A stretch of 64,000 nucleotides of DNA from Rhizobium sp. P32RR-XVIII (GCF_012641395.1 NZ_JABAIH010000002.1:496001-560000), one strand, 5' to 3'; positions 54,505-63,113 are shown, numbered from the stretch's first letter. Notes: generated from the letters alone by a model not told the origin. Numbers and translations: made by a program.

Positions 54505-54765
54505 TTAACGGTCCGGCTTCTGGCCCACTTTACGCCTCACCAGCTTCAGGGTTCGATCCGGCTGGACGATATAGACTTCCTGCACGAAGTTTCCGAACTC
54601 GTCGTCAAACTCATGCGGCATGGCGCTACCGACAGGCGATTTGACGAGGCGTGCCACGTGGCCGCCATAGGTGATGCTGCCCGGAATTGGCTGGATTTCG
54701 GCGGAACCGCTGGAGCAGGACGAGAGCGCAATCACTGCCGCCGATGCAATGACAGCGGGCTTCAT
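54505..54765 (-). CDS. Small lipoprotein (copy 2)
   Basis: This is an 86-residue paralog of the lipoprotein at 53646, with the same architecture: a lipoprotein signal (VIASAAVIALSSCSSG, lipidated Cys in LSSC), then PIPGSITYGGHVARLVKSPVGSAMPHEF in parts, and YIVQPDRTLKLVRRKVGQ. It lacks the Gly-rich tail of copy 1. The pair are on the same strand and share DNA similarity, so they arose by tandem duplication. Confidence 0.85.
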   Translation of the reverse strand: MKPAVIASAAVIALSSCSSGSAEIQPIPGSITYGGHVARLVKSPVGSAMPHEFDDEFGNFVQEVYIVQPDRTLKLVRRKVGQKPDR

Positions 54766-55017
54766 AGGTGACCTTTTCAGAAGACGGGCGACCGTCGAGC
54801 TTTGGCGCATTTCTCAATTCCGCCCGATATCATCAACGAACAATTCTCAACGGAACAGAATACTCCGACTTGTCCCCGGCGACAACGTAACGACGCGCTC
54901 GCGGGCGAAGAGTCCGCGCCGTTCCAGGGTCGGTGGAGCGATCAACGGCGCAAGTCCGCGGAGAACCAATTCGAGTGGTCTCGAACCTCTAGGATCGCTT
55001 AATATTATCAAGCGGGC

Positions 55018-55246
55018 TTATTGGTGCACGCATTGGCCGCGTCTGACTTCATTCCGATTTTTGGGCTTGGCATATTTCGCGATCATGCCAGCGGGACACC
55101 TCTTGTCGTCATAGAGAACCGTCTCGCCGGGCGCTAGTGATGCGGCGGTCGGCTTTTGCTTCACGACCTTGATGGCGGCATCGGGCCGGCGCGAAGAACG
55201 AAAGGAATATTGCCGCCGACGCCAAAGTAATTGTCGAGCGTGTCAC
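55018..55246 (-). pseudogene. Small secreted DUF6719-like protein, frameshifted
   Basis: A GTG start (55246) after a GGAG site begins a signal peptide (TRSTITLASAAIFLSFFAPA). The frame then leaves protein-like sequence. One base on, another frame reads DAAIKVVKQKPTAAS, LAPGETVLYDDKRCPAGMIA and ends with two basic residues and QCVHQ before a TAA at 55020. Two Cys and the DDKRCPAG core resemble DUF6719. Deleting one C from the CCC run at the signal-peptide cleavage site joins the two parts into 75 residues. It is a pseudogene or a sequencing indel. Confidence 0.6.
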
Positions 55247-55429
55247 GTTCCGCTCCGTCTATTGATAACCTTCGATAGATGTAGAGCAAACAAGCCTGCA
55301 AGGAAACTTTGCAAATTGGATTAGCCCGTCACCTTAATTGTTGCCGGTTTCCATCACGGGATTTCGATTTTACTCCGGCGGAAGCTCTCGGTAGGCTTCG
55401 TGATGTCTTTTCAACTGGGAGTGAGACCA

Positions 55430-56053
55430 ATGAAACGCCGGTTTGCCGTTGTCGCAGTCGCTTTGGCCTGGTCCGGGGCGGTCTATGCGCAAGACACCAG
55501 CATGAGCTTCTTTGTTACGAGCGTTAATCCCGGGAAGGGAGGGGATCTCGGCGGCCTACAGGGAGCAGACTCATATTGCGACACTCTGGCGAAAGCTGCC
55601 GGGTCGACGGGCAAGACGTGGAAGGCTTACCTGTCTACGGATGCGGAAAATGCCAAGGATCGCATCGGCAGCGGTCCGTGGTACAACGCCAAGGGCGAAA
55701 AGATCGCCGACGACATCGCATCCCTCCATAGCGACAAGAACAACCTGACCAAACAGACAGCCCTTAACGAGAAGGGGGAGGTCATCAACGGTAGGGGTGA
55801 CACGCCCAATCGCCACGACATTCTGACAGGCTCGAAACCTGATGGAACTGCGGCGGCGGAAACCTGCGGCAACTGGACGATGGGCGGTGCGGAAGGTGTC
55901 GCGATCGTCGGCCATTGTGACCGCACGGGTTTGAACGATTCCGCCGAGGCGAAATCCTGGAATGCGTCGCATCCGACGCGGGGCGGCTGCACGGTTGAAG
56001 CCTTCAAGGGCACCGGCGGTGAAGGACTGTTCTATTGCTTCGCCGCCAACTGA
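55430..56053 (+). CDS. Secreted lectin/endostatin-like protein
   Basis: This 207-residue exported protein has a signal peptide (RFAVVAVALAWSGAVYAQ) and a domain beginning SFFVTSVNPGKGGDLGGLQG. It contains ADSYCDTLAKAAGSTGKTWKAYLS, two Cys pairs, and a C-terminal GEGLFYCFAAN. The pattern resembles the collagenase NC10/endostatin-like or C-type-lectin-like fold found in bacterial secreted proteins. It may bind extracellular ligands; that is inference. It stands alone; upstream is the DUF6719 pseudogene. Confidence 0.75.
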   Translation: MKRRFAVVAVALAWSGAVYAQDTSMSFFVTSVNPGKGGDLGGLQGADSYCDTLAKAAGSTGKTWKAYLSTDAENAKDRIGSGPWYNAKGEKIADDIASLHSDKNNLTKQTALNEKGEVINGRGDTPNRHDILTGSKPDGTAAAETCGNWTMGGAEGVAIVGHCDRTGLNDSAEAKSWNASHPTRGGCTVEAFKGTGGEGLFYCFAAN

Positions 56054-56159
56054 CCCCAAGGTCGGCTGTCTGAAATGGAAGGCCGGGCACCGGCGACCGG
56101 GTGAAGAACCCGGACCGGGTTAGCTACCCTTCATTTACGGCATGAAGTGGCAGGCCCGA

Positions 56160-56396
56160 CTAAAGCATAGAACTATCGATCGTCGGGATTTCGCCTGCCT
56201 CAGCTCTCATCTTCGCCTGGGCAAGGGCGAACTCTCTGGCGTCTGAGTCTCTGTGGAGGATCATCGCCAAGGCGGTTCCCGTGATCCGAAATCGGCCGCA
56301 GGTGGGACAGACGAATTCGACAACGTCTTCTATCCCCGATATGTCCTCTTGGGCTGGTTCAATGGATATGGGGCAGGTGTCATTGGTCCAGTTCAT
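56160..56396 (-). CDS. Small CxxC-containing hypothetical protein
   Basis: This is a 78-residue protein with one CPTCGRF motif (CxxC) in the middle and a second single Cys (DTCPIS) near the start. It could be a small zinc-binding or redox-sensitive protein. The C-terminal half is helical (SDAREFALAQAKMRAEAGE). It has no signal peptide. Function unknown. Confidence 0.6.
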   Translation of the reverse strand: MNWTNDTCPISIEPAQEDISGIEDVVEFVCPTCGRFRITGTALAMILHRDSDAREFALAQAKMRAEAGEIPTIDSSML

Positions 56397-56500
56397 TCAA
56401 TCCTCCCAAGGTTAAACCATGCCATCCCTGAAAAACGCCCGGCATGAGAGGTTCGCGCAGCGGCTCGCCAAAGGCAAGACGGGCGAAAGTTGAATGCTGG

Positions 56501-56815
56501 TTACCGGAATGGAGGATTTTCTTCGATCCAGTCGTCCGTGCCTCTGAGGCTTCGGTTCTGCTTATGGTTGCTCGTCAACTCGGATACCATCAGCTTGTCC
56601 GTCTCGTCGAGAAATCGACGGTAATGGTCGTGAACTTCCGCCGCTGTACTGGCCAGGTTTACCAGCCAACATGACAACTGGTATTTGTGGGCGCCACGGC
56701 TCATGAGATCACGAATGAGGGCCGATAAGCGGGTGAACTCTCCTTCTTGACGAGATCGAATGTCAGTACGAACGGGGGCATGCTCCCATCCTCTCTCGGT
56801 TGCATGGGCAAACAA
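56501..56815 (-). CDS. Helical hypothetical protein
   Basis: This is a 104-residue soluble, helical protein with TRLSALIRDLMSRGAHKYQ, LSCWLVNLASTAAEVHDHYR and RFLDETDKLMVSELTSN. It has no signal or known motif. The frame starts at TTG, and no ATG is near in frame (the next is at codon 38), so the N-terminus is uncertain. I regard it as probably real from the regular helical pattern. Confidence 0.5.
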   Translation of the reverse strand: MFAHATERGWEHAPVRTDIRSRQEGEFTRLSALIRDLMSRGAHKYQLSCWLVNLASTAAEVHDHYRRFLDETDKLMVSELTSNHKQNRSLRGTDDWIEENPPFR

Positions 56816-56882
56816 CGCATAGCTACCATGAGTGTCAAGTCACTAGATTGAGCTATGCGCCCGCCCAGGCGCACTGTACCAC

Positions 56883-57041
56883 TTACGGTGCCAGCGCAGC
56901 TTGCTGCACATACACATGGGTCGTCTCTCTGTGTGCCGGATCGCCGAGCACCACCAGCCCGACGATGATACCCGCGATCGCTGTTGCAATAATGGCGAGC
57001 GGGAAGGCCGTGCCGCTCTTCTTTTCGTCGCCGTATATCAT
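56883..57041 (-). CDS. Small single-helix membrane protein
   Basis: This 52-residue protein has one membrane helix (FPLAIIATAIAGIIVGLVVLG) between a charged start (YGDEKKSGT) and a polar tail. The ATG at 57041 follows a GGGAGAA site. It lies 54 bases downstream of the DUF1236 gene on the same strand and may be in its transcript. Function unknown. Confidence 0.65.
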   Translation of the reverse strand: MIYGDEKKSGTAFPLAIIATAIAGIIVGLVVLGDPAHRETTHVYVQQAALAP

Positions 57042-57095
57042 GGGTGGTTTCTCCCTGAAGGCCCCGGCGACATTGCCGCCGGGGTGCCGCACAAC

Positions 57096-57905
57096 TCAGA
57101 CAATGATGTAGACGATCTTGAAGCTCGAGGGCTCGACGATCACGATCCGGCCGTCGGCCAGAATGAAGAAGCGATAGCCCTCATATTGCGGGACGAGCTT
57201 GACGATTCGTGTCGGCACTGGCTCAAGGTGAACCTTCTTCGGGATCACCGTACCAACTGACACCGTGAAATCGACATCGCGAACCGGCTCGACGTTGACC
57301 TCCTTCACGACTTGGCGGATCTCGGTCTTCTGTTCGACAGAGATGTTGACATTGGAGGTGTTGGTCTCAGTCGAGGTGCTTCCCGTAGTTTGGGTATCGG
57401 TCGATCCCGATGCGCCAGACTTGGCGTTTCCTTCAGTGTTCGTATTTCCTTCAGTAGAGGAAGCGTCACCGGAGCTCTTCGTCGAGCTCTTGCCACTTTC
57501 AGTCGAGCTCTTGCCACTCTCGCTGCCGGACGAGGACTTGCTCTGTGAAGACGATCCGTCATCGGGTTTCGTCGTGTCCTGCTGAGTGTTGGTCGTGCCT
57601 TGCTGTTGAGTGGAAGGCTGATCAGTTCCCTTCTGCGAGGACGAGCCGGACTTATCCGTTTTTCCACTATCGGGCTGCGTTGCACCACCTTCCGTGCCGC
57701 CGGACGGCGCTTGCTGATCGGAACCGCTGCCTTGCGACTCTCCGCCCGATGGCTGTTGCGACGTGCCGGATTGCGGCTGCTCGCCTTGCGTCGCGCCTTT
57801 CTTGGGCAGTATGGGGGCATCCTGGGCGGATGCGGAAAGCAGGCCGAGCGGCGAGGCGCCGAAGGCAAGCGAGGCGATCAGAACAGGTAGAATCTTGCGT
57901 TTCAT
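57096..57905 (-). CDS. DUF1236 protein with long Ser/Thr/Gly/Gln linker
   Basis: This 269-residue exported protein has a signal peptide (VLIASLAFGASPLGLLSASA) and a long low-complexity region of about 160 residues, mostly Ser, Thr, Gly, Gln and Asp, with a repeated SGKSSTESGKSST. A C-terminal DUF1236 domain follows (VVKEVNVEPVRDVDFTVSVG, then FFILADGRIVIVEPSS). The linker suggests a surface or periplasmic tether. A second DUF1236 gene lies just upstream on the same strand. Confidence 0.88.
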   Translation of the reverse strand: MKRKILPVLIASLAFGASPLGLLSASAQDAPILPKKGATQGEQPQSGTSQQPSGGESQGSGSDQQAPSGGTEGGATQPDSGKTDKSGSSSQKGTDQPSTQQQGTTNTQQDTTKPDDGSSSQSKSSSGSESGKSSTESGKSSTKSSGDASSTEGNTNTEGNAKSGASGSTDTQTTGSTSTETNTSNVNISVEQKTEIRQVVKEVNVEPVRDVDFTVSVGTVIPKKVHLEPVPTRIVKLVPQYEGYRFFILADGRIVIVEPSSFKIVYIIV

Positions 57906-58032
57906 TGCTTAGGCTCCTGGCTAGGACGCGGTCTGCCGGCGGGCGCGGCATGGCGTCCTTGAGTGTTGATTTTGATGAGGGCCGTGCTGGGACGGACGGA
58001 CGCGGCTTGCCGCATCCATCCATCCATCGTCG

Positions 58033-58428
58033 TCAGTTGACGATCTGGATGACCTTCCGTGAGGAGGGCTCCACAATGACTCGCTGGTCGTTCACGACTG
58101 CGTAAGCATATGTCGGGTCGTCGGGGACGGGGGTTACCACAACCGTCTGCGGAAGCGGCTGGCCGACAACGACCTTCTCCTTGATGACGACGGTGTCCGA
58201 CGGCGGGGGCGCTTCGCGGACATAGGTCACGACCTTCTGCGGCGGCGGATCGAGCAGTGTGCCGACGACCGCACCCGCTGCGCCACCGACTGCGGCGCCC
58301 ACCGGACCGCCGACGATCGCGCCGGTGGCCGCACCGCCAACCGCGCCGTTGACCGTCGAGGAGCCCGCAAAGGCGGCGCCCGACATGAGCGCCATCGCAG
58401 CGCCAGCGACGAGGATTTTCTTGAACAT
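58033..58428 (-). CDS. DUF1236 protein with glycine-zipper region
   Basis: This 131-residue exported protein has a signal peptide (KILVAGAAMALMSGAAFAG) and a Gly/Ala-zipper segment (NGAVGGAATGAIVGGPVGAA) that may insert in a membrane or oligomerise. A C-terminal DUF1236-like domain follows (AYAVVNDQRVIVEPSSRKV). The ATG at 58428 follows a GGAGAAG site. It is adjacent to the larger DUF1236 protein (127-base gap) and likely a paralog with a different linker. Confidence 0.88.
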   Translation of the reverse strand: MFKKILVAGAAMALMSGAAFAGSSTVNGAVGGAATGAIVGGPVGAAVGGAAGAVVGTLLDPPPQKVVTYVREAPPPSDTVVIKEKVVVGQPLPQTVVVTPVPDDPTYAYAVVNDQRVIVEPSSRKVIQIVN

Positions 58429-58710
58429 TTTCTTCTCCATTTCCGCGGCTGTTCTCGCAACCGCATAGGCGACAAACGACCGTTCATCGCAGGAGTTCCG
58501 GGCATCAGACCATTGGCTGGCGGCGCCTAAGACCCTGGTCTGAGTGGGACGGAGGGCGTGGTGGCATGCAGGGAGAGGCCGGCAATTGACCGGCACCAAT
58601 GATGGCCGGTAGGCAGGCAAACGTTCTGTTTACCAAGGCCGCAGGAAATGAAACGGCGGTCGGGAACCGACGCTAGGATAAACCGTTCACGCTGCGGGAG
58701 GTACAGCGCC

Positions 58711-58950
58711 ATGAAGCGGGTAAATTGGGAAGCTCCGATCACCCTTGAGGATCCGGAGACCGGCATGGTGCGGACGGTCACGTCCGCGAGACAGGCCAAG
58801 CTCATGCTGAGCCGGTTCTGGCCTGCCTATCATGGCAGCCAATACCATCGGGCCGAGCAGGTGTGCGCCGCCGCCTTGCAGCGTGGCCGCGACCCAGCGA
58901 GGTTCGCCGGGCATTCATCGCCGCAGCGGTCGAGGCGCATTTTCATTTGA
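58711..58950 (+). CDS. Small DUF982-like protein
   Basis: This 79-residue protein has the DUF982 pattern: ITLEDPETGMVRTVTSARQA, the WP pair in LMLSRFWPAYHG and AEQVCAAALQRGRDPARFAG. It starts after a GGGAGG site (spacing about 10). The C-terminal end is unusually basic (QRSRRIFI). It is divergent from the DUF1236 gene at 58033-58428. Function unknown. Confidence 0.7.
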   Translation: MKRVNWEAPITLEDPETGMVRTVTSARQAKLMLSRFWPAYHGSQYHRAEQVCAAALQRGRDPARFAGHSSPQRSRRIFI

Positions 58951-59019
58951 GCTGAAAGAGGGATGCAGGCCTTAGTTCTGAATCGGCAAGCGTAGTATCG
59001 CTAGTAGTGGTTGCGCTCC

Positions 59020-60195
59020 TCAAAGCCTGTGTTGCCGGATGACGGCGAGTGCCTCGTCGGCGATCACCTGCTCCTCATCCGTTGGAATGACGAACGCCGA
59101 TATCTTGCTGCCGCGCGCGCCGATGACCGTCGCATTCGACTTGTTGGCGGCCTCGCTTAGCGAAAGCCCCATCCAGCCGAGATGACGCTCGACGCCCTTG
59201 CGGATTTCCGGCTGGTTCTCTCCAATGCCGGCCGTGAAGACCAGCGCATCGATGCCGCCTATCGAAACGGCGAGGCGGCCGATCTCGCCGGCGATCCGGA
59301 AGCAGAAAAGAGCAAGCGCCTCTTTGGCCTCTGGATGAGAGTCTTCTGCGAGCACCCTCGTGTCGCCGCTAATGCCCGAGACACCGAGAAGACCGCACTG
59401 GTGATACAGAAAGTCCTCCAAGCGATCGGCGTCGTGGAGTTGCGTCCGGAGCAGGTGGACCAATGCGCCGGCGTCGATCGATCCCGGCCTCGTCGCCATC
59501 GGAACTCCATCGAGAGCGGAAAACCCCATGCTCGTATCCATGCTGACGCCGTCGATCATACCGCAAAGACTGGCCCCGCTGCCGAGATGTGCGCAGATCA
59601 GTCTGCCGCCGCTGATATCAGGCGCGATTTTCTTGAGCTGCCCAGAGACGAACTTGTAGGAAAGACCGTGAAACCCGTAACGCCGTATTCCTGCATCATG
59701 CATTGCTCGCGGTATCGCCAAGCGCGCCGACAGGCTGCCCTGCGACGAATGGAACGCCGTATCGAAGGATGCGGTTTGAATAACTGATGGATGCAGCGCT
59801 CGGACGGCATGAATGACTTCCAACGCCTTCGGTTGATGCAGGGGCGCCAATGGAACCAGGTCTTCGATTTGCGAGAGGGAGGCGTCGTCCACAACTGCAG
59901 GGCCGCGGAAGGTCGATCCGCCATGGACGACGCGATGACCGACAAACCCGATGGCAGAGCCGGCCCGAAGGAGACGATCGAAAATCTCCGACACCAGGCG
60001 TTCGTCAAGGCGATCGACGCCGGGCAGCTCGACTTCTTTCCTCTCGTCCCCGATTGAGTACCGCAACCGTGATTGTTCGCCCAAAAGCACGGTGCCCCGG
60101 CCGACCTGCTTGGCATTTCCGCTGCCGATGTCGAAGATGCCAATCTTGAGACTGGATGATCCTGCATTGAAGGTAAGACCAACTTTCTCGATCAT
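59020..60195 (-). CDS. ackA: Acetate kinase
   Basis: This 391-residue enzyme interconverts acetyl phosphate and acetate with ATP/ADP. Visible ASKHA landmarks are LTFNAGSSSLKIGIFD, GHRVVHGG, ICAHLGSGASLCGM and VFTAGIGENQPEIR. The substrate-site segment QTASFDTAFH is present. It has normal family length. It is divergent from the alcohol dehydrogenase gene. A 40-codon frame ending 12 bases upstream of its ATG may be the remnant of an operon partner. Confidence 0.93.
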   Translation of the reverse strand: MIEKVGLTFNAGSSSLKIGIFDIGSGNAKQVGRGTVLLGEQSRLRYSIGDERKEVELPGVDRLDERLVSEIFDRLLRAGSAIGFVGHRVVHGGSTFRGPAVVDDASLSQIEDLVPLAPLHQPKALEVIHAVRALHPSVIQTASFDTAFHSSQGSLSARLAIPRAMHDAGIRRYGFHGLSYKFVSGQLKKIAPDISGGRLICAHLGSGASLCGMIDGVSMDTSMGFSALDGVPMATRPGSIDAGALVHLLRTQLHDADRLEDFLYHQCGLLGVSGISGDTRVLAEDSHPEAKEALALFCFRIAGEIGRLAVSIGGIDALVFTAGIGENQPEIRKGVERHLGWMGLSLSEAANKSNATVIGARGSKISAFVIPTDEEQVIADEALAVIRQHRL

Positions 60196-60398
60196 TTGAA
60201 CCTCACATCAGGCGGCTGCCTTGTTCTCGAGTTCAGATAGGTCGGGCACGCAACTTTCAAACTCCTTGTGTGCCAGTTCGGCTGGCGAACTCCTCGGGCC
60301 GTGCGGCGGTATCGTGATAAAATGAGTTCGTTAGAGCCGACGGCGATGAGCGGGCTGCGGACGCTCCGGCGGGCGGCCGCCTGCAGATGGAGGCTGAC

Positions 60399-61382
60399 GT
60401 GAAGTCGATGGTGCTTGATAGAATTCGAACGCCCCTGCGCCTGGTGGAACTGCCGGATCCCCGTCCCGCAGCCGGGCAACTCGTCATCAGGGTCGAGGCC
60501 TGCGGCGTCTGCCGGACAGACCTGCACGTATTCGACGGCGACCTCCCGAATCCAAAGCTTCCCTTGGTTCTGGGCCACGAGATCGTCGGAACCGTCGAGG
60601 CGGTGGGTGAGGGCGCGCCCGAAGACCTGCGTGGACGACGGGTCGGCGTTCCGTGGTTGGGGCACACTTGCGGATCCTGTCCGTATTGCCGCAGCGGACG
60701 GGAAAATTTGTGCGATGACCCCGGATTTACCGGCTACACGCTGGACGGCGGTTTTGCGACGCATGTGGTTGCCGACGCGCCCTATGCATTCGTGCTGCCG
60801 GATGGATCAGATCCCGTCGCCACAGCCCCGCTGCTTTGCGCCGGACTGATCGGCTGGCGCAGTCTCAAGATGGCTGGAGACGGAAAGGCCATCGGTCTCT
60901 ACGGCTTTGGGGCGGCAGCCCATATCCTCGTGCAGGTCTGTCGCTGGCGGGGGCAGGAGGTCTATGCCTTCACTCGGCCGGACGACGAAGCGGGAAGACG
61001 CTTCGCCATGGAACAGGGCGCCGTCTGGGCCGGATCGTCCACCGAAACGCATCCTCTTCCGCTCGACGCAGCCATCCTTTTCGCCCCCGCGGGCGAACTC
61101 GTCCCGCAGGCGCTCGCCGCGGTCCGCAAGGGCGGTACCGTCGTTTGCGGAGGCATCCATATGAGCGACATACCCGCCATGCCGTATCGTCTCCTGTGGG
61201 GCGAGCGACGTCTTGTCTCGGTCGCCAATCTCACCAGGAGCGATGCGCAGGAATTCTTCGGGATCGCGAAGGCGGCGAACGTCCGGACGGTCACGAGCAC
61301 CTATCCGCTCGAGCGGGCGAACGAGGCGCTCGAGGACCTTCGCGCAGGCAGGCTCAACGGAGCGGCCGTCATCGTGCCGTAA
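60399..61382 (+). CDS. Zinc-dependent alcohol dehydrogenase
   Basis: This ~327-residue medium-chain dehydrogenase oxidises alcohols or reduces aldehydes with NAD(P). Catalytic zinc ligands are Cys in VEACGVCRTDLH and His in VLGHEIVG. The structural zinc site has four Cys (CGSCPYCRSGRENLC). A nucleotide-binding segment follows (IGLYGFGAAAHI). A GGAGG lies 5 bases before the GTG at 60399, so that start is chosen over the ATG at 60387, which would overlap the site. Substrate cannot be told. It may work with ackA and the PPOX protein in acetate/ethanol metabolism. Confidence 0.88.
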   Translation: MKSMVLDRIRTPLRLVELPDPRPAAGQLVIRVEACGVCRTDLHVFDGDLPNPKLPLVLGHEIVGTVEAVGEGAPEDLRGRRVGVPWLGHTCGSCPYCRSGRENLCDDPGFTGYTLDGGFATHVVADAPYAFVLPDGSDPVATAPLLCAGLIGWRSLKMAGDGKAIGLYGFGAAAHILVQVCRWRGQEVYAFTRPDDEAGRRFAMEQGAVWAGSSTETHPLPLDAAILFAPAGELVPQALAAVRKGGTVVCGGIHMSDIPAMPYRLLWGERRLVSVANLTRSDAQEFFGIAKAANVRTVTSTYPLERANEALEDLRAGRLNGAAVIVP

Positions 61383-61410
61383 GCTCAAAGTCTCGACTAC
61401 GCATACCGTC

Positions 61411-61869
61411 CTATTCAACGGCCGCGGCGGTTCTCCCGGTGACCTCCCGCAGCAAAATCCCATAGAAGACGTGCGGCGATTTCGCCGCGACCGGGAGCTC
61501 ATGCGGCTTAAGGGCGCCGATTTCCCACCAGTCCGAGTGCTTTTGAAGCAACGACCATGCGTGGAGCCGTTCGCTGCGCCAGACTTCAGTGTCCGGAAAC
61601 TCCTGGTATCGGCCCTCAACGACAACGCTTGCCCAGCTCTTGCCGGCTTGCCAGCGCTGGGCTTGGAGGCAGACCTTGTCGTTTTCCCGCATCGAGTCGA
61701 TCTTTCGTCCTGGCATGGAGAAGGCATAGGCTATGCCATTCTGGTAGGCGAAATAGATTGGCACGACATAAGGCTGCCCGTCCTTGCTGCAGGCCAAATG
61801 GCCAAAACGGGATTCTTCGAGAACCGAGAAGCACTCAGCCTGGGTCATATCTCTAAGGCTCATTGTCAT
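61411..61869 (-). CDS. PPOX-class pyridoxamine 5'-phosphate oxidase family protein
   Basis: This 152-residue split-barrel flavoprotein-like protein has LEESRFGHLACSKDGQPYVVP, then YAFSMPGRKIDSMRENDKVC and VVVEGRYQEF. It resembles proteins that bind FMN, F420 or heme. The fold is clear but the reaction is not. It starts at ATG 61869; another ATG lies two codons later. It is convergent with the alcohol dehydrogenase gene. Confidence 0.85.
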   Translation of the reverse strand: MTMSLRDMTQAECFSVLEESRFGHLACSKDGQPYVVPIYFAYQNGIAYAFSMPGRKIDSMRENDKVCLQAQRWQAGKSWASVVVEGRYQEFPDTEVWRSERLHAWSLLQKHSDWWEIGALKPHELPVAAKSPHVFYGILLREVTGRTAAAVE

Positions 61870-62009
61870 TGCTCTGTTCCTTTTCCACGCGGCGGTGAAT
61901 CAAGCCTACGACGCTGCCGAAACGCCTCATTGACCTTGGGCAATGCAGGTCCGCCGCTCCGAAGAAGCTCGTGAGGGCGGGGCGTCGGCCAACTCTCACG
62001 GAGGCAAAT

Positions 62010-62183
62010 ATGCGCTATTCTGTAGGAAATGTGCCAGCGACTGTTTGTGGTCAAACGCGGAATTGCGCGGTGCCAGACCGACGGGTTCGATCAAGCCAAC
62101 AGCCGGCAGCGCGTTACCGGCCTCGCCGATGCAAGAGGAGATCGGACGCCGAAAGGTTCAGCGGGAAAAGCACAAATCGCTGA
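62010..62183 (+). CDS. Possible small basic protein
   Basis: A 57-codon frame starts after a GGAGG site 6 bases before its ATG. The product (RYSVGNVPATVCGQTRNCAV, then a run of Arg-rich residues) has two Cys and a basic tail and no recognised family. The strong ribosome-binding site is the only good sign; the composition is weak. It ends 3 bases before the LysR gene's stop on the other strand. Confidence 0.3.
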   Translation: MRYSVGNVPATVCGQTRNCAVPDRRVRSSQQPAARYRPRRCKRRSDAERFSGKSTNR

Positions 62184-62186
62184 TAA

Positions 62187-63113
62187 TTAAGGGATAGCGA
62201 CCTTCGGCTCCATAAGCTGTTGCGCGAGCAAGCCGGCGTGCGGCGGGAGCGCAGAGAAATCACGCGCGCAAAGATAAAGCTGCCTAAGCGCCCAGGGGTC
62301 TCGCAGCGGCACAATGGCCAAGCCGAGGTGCGCCAAGTCTTTAGCGGAAGCCTCCGGTAAAATGGCGACCCCTACACCTGATTCAACCATCATCGCGATG
62401 TTCTCGATCCGCCTGAGTTGAATGCGATAGTAAATCTGACGACCCAGGCGGGCTGCGCGCTCTCCCAAATGAGCTTCCAGCGCCGCATCGGACAAGCCGA
62501 CGAACGGCTCACCCACGATTTCCGCAAAGGCTATCGATCGTTGATCGCTGATGCGATGCGTTTCGCTCGCCACAACGACGAGTTGGTCTTGCGCGATAAA
62601 ACGAGTTTGCAAAGCTGCCAGGTCGGCGGTGTCAGCCACAACTCCCAAATCAGCACGACCTTCCGCGATGGCCAGTGCAATCTCAGTGCTTGGACGTTCA
62701 TGGAGGTCGATAGAAAGATCGGGATAGGCTATCAAGAACCGGCCGAGTTGATGCGGCAGAAACAAAGCCAACCCAGCCGTGTTGGACAAGAGCCTGATGC
62801 GCCCTTTCAGGCCAGCGCCGTAGGTGCGCAGTTCTCCACGCATCTGCTCCACCTGGTCCAGGATCAAACGGGCATGGCGGATCAGCGCATCACCGGCCGC
62901 AGTCGTAGTGACCCCCCGTCTGTTTCGTTCCAGTAGTTGCGCGCCAAGCGAAAATTCCATTCCGGAAATGCGCTCGCTCACGGATGCGAGAGCTAGATTC
63001 ATGATCTCGGCGCCCTTGGTGAGGCTGCCTTGCTCCACCACGGTCAGGAACAACCGCATATCCGTCAAATCGAAGCGCAATGCCGTTCCTTCGCTTTTGC
63101 CGAACTTTCCCAT
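62187..63113 (-). CDS. LysR family transcriptional regulator
   Basis: This 308-residue LysR-type regulator has an N-terminal helix-turn-helix (FLTVVEQGSLTKGAEIMNLA, then LASVSERISGMEFSLGAQLL) and a co-inducer domain with GRIRLLSNTAGLALFLPHQL and VESGVGVAILPE. It is divergent from the TauE/SafE gene (206-base gap), the classic layout for a LysR regulator and its target transporter. The inducer is unknown. Confidence 0.92.
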   Translation of the reverse strand: MGKFGKSEGTALRFDLTDMRLFLTVVEQGSLTKGAEIMNLALASVSERISGMEFSLGAQLLERNRRGVTTTAAGDALIRHARLILDQVEQMRGELRTYGAGLKGRIRLLSNTAGLALFLPHQLGRFLIAYPDLSIDLHERPSTEIALAIAEGRADLGVVADTADLAALQTRFIAQDQLVVVASETHRISDQRSIAFAEIVGEPFVGLSDAALEAHLGERAARLGRQIYYRIQLRRIENIAMMVESGVGVAILPEASAKDLAHLGLAIVPLRDPWALRQLYLCARDFSALPPHAGLLAQQLMEPKVAIP

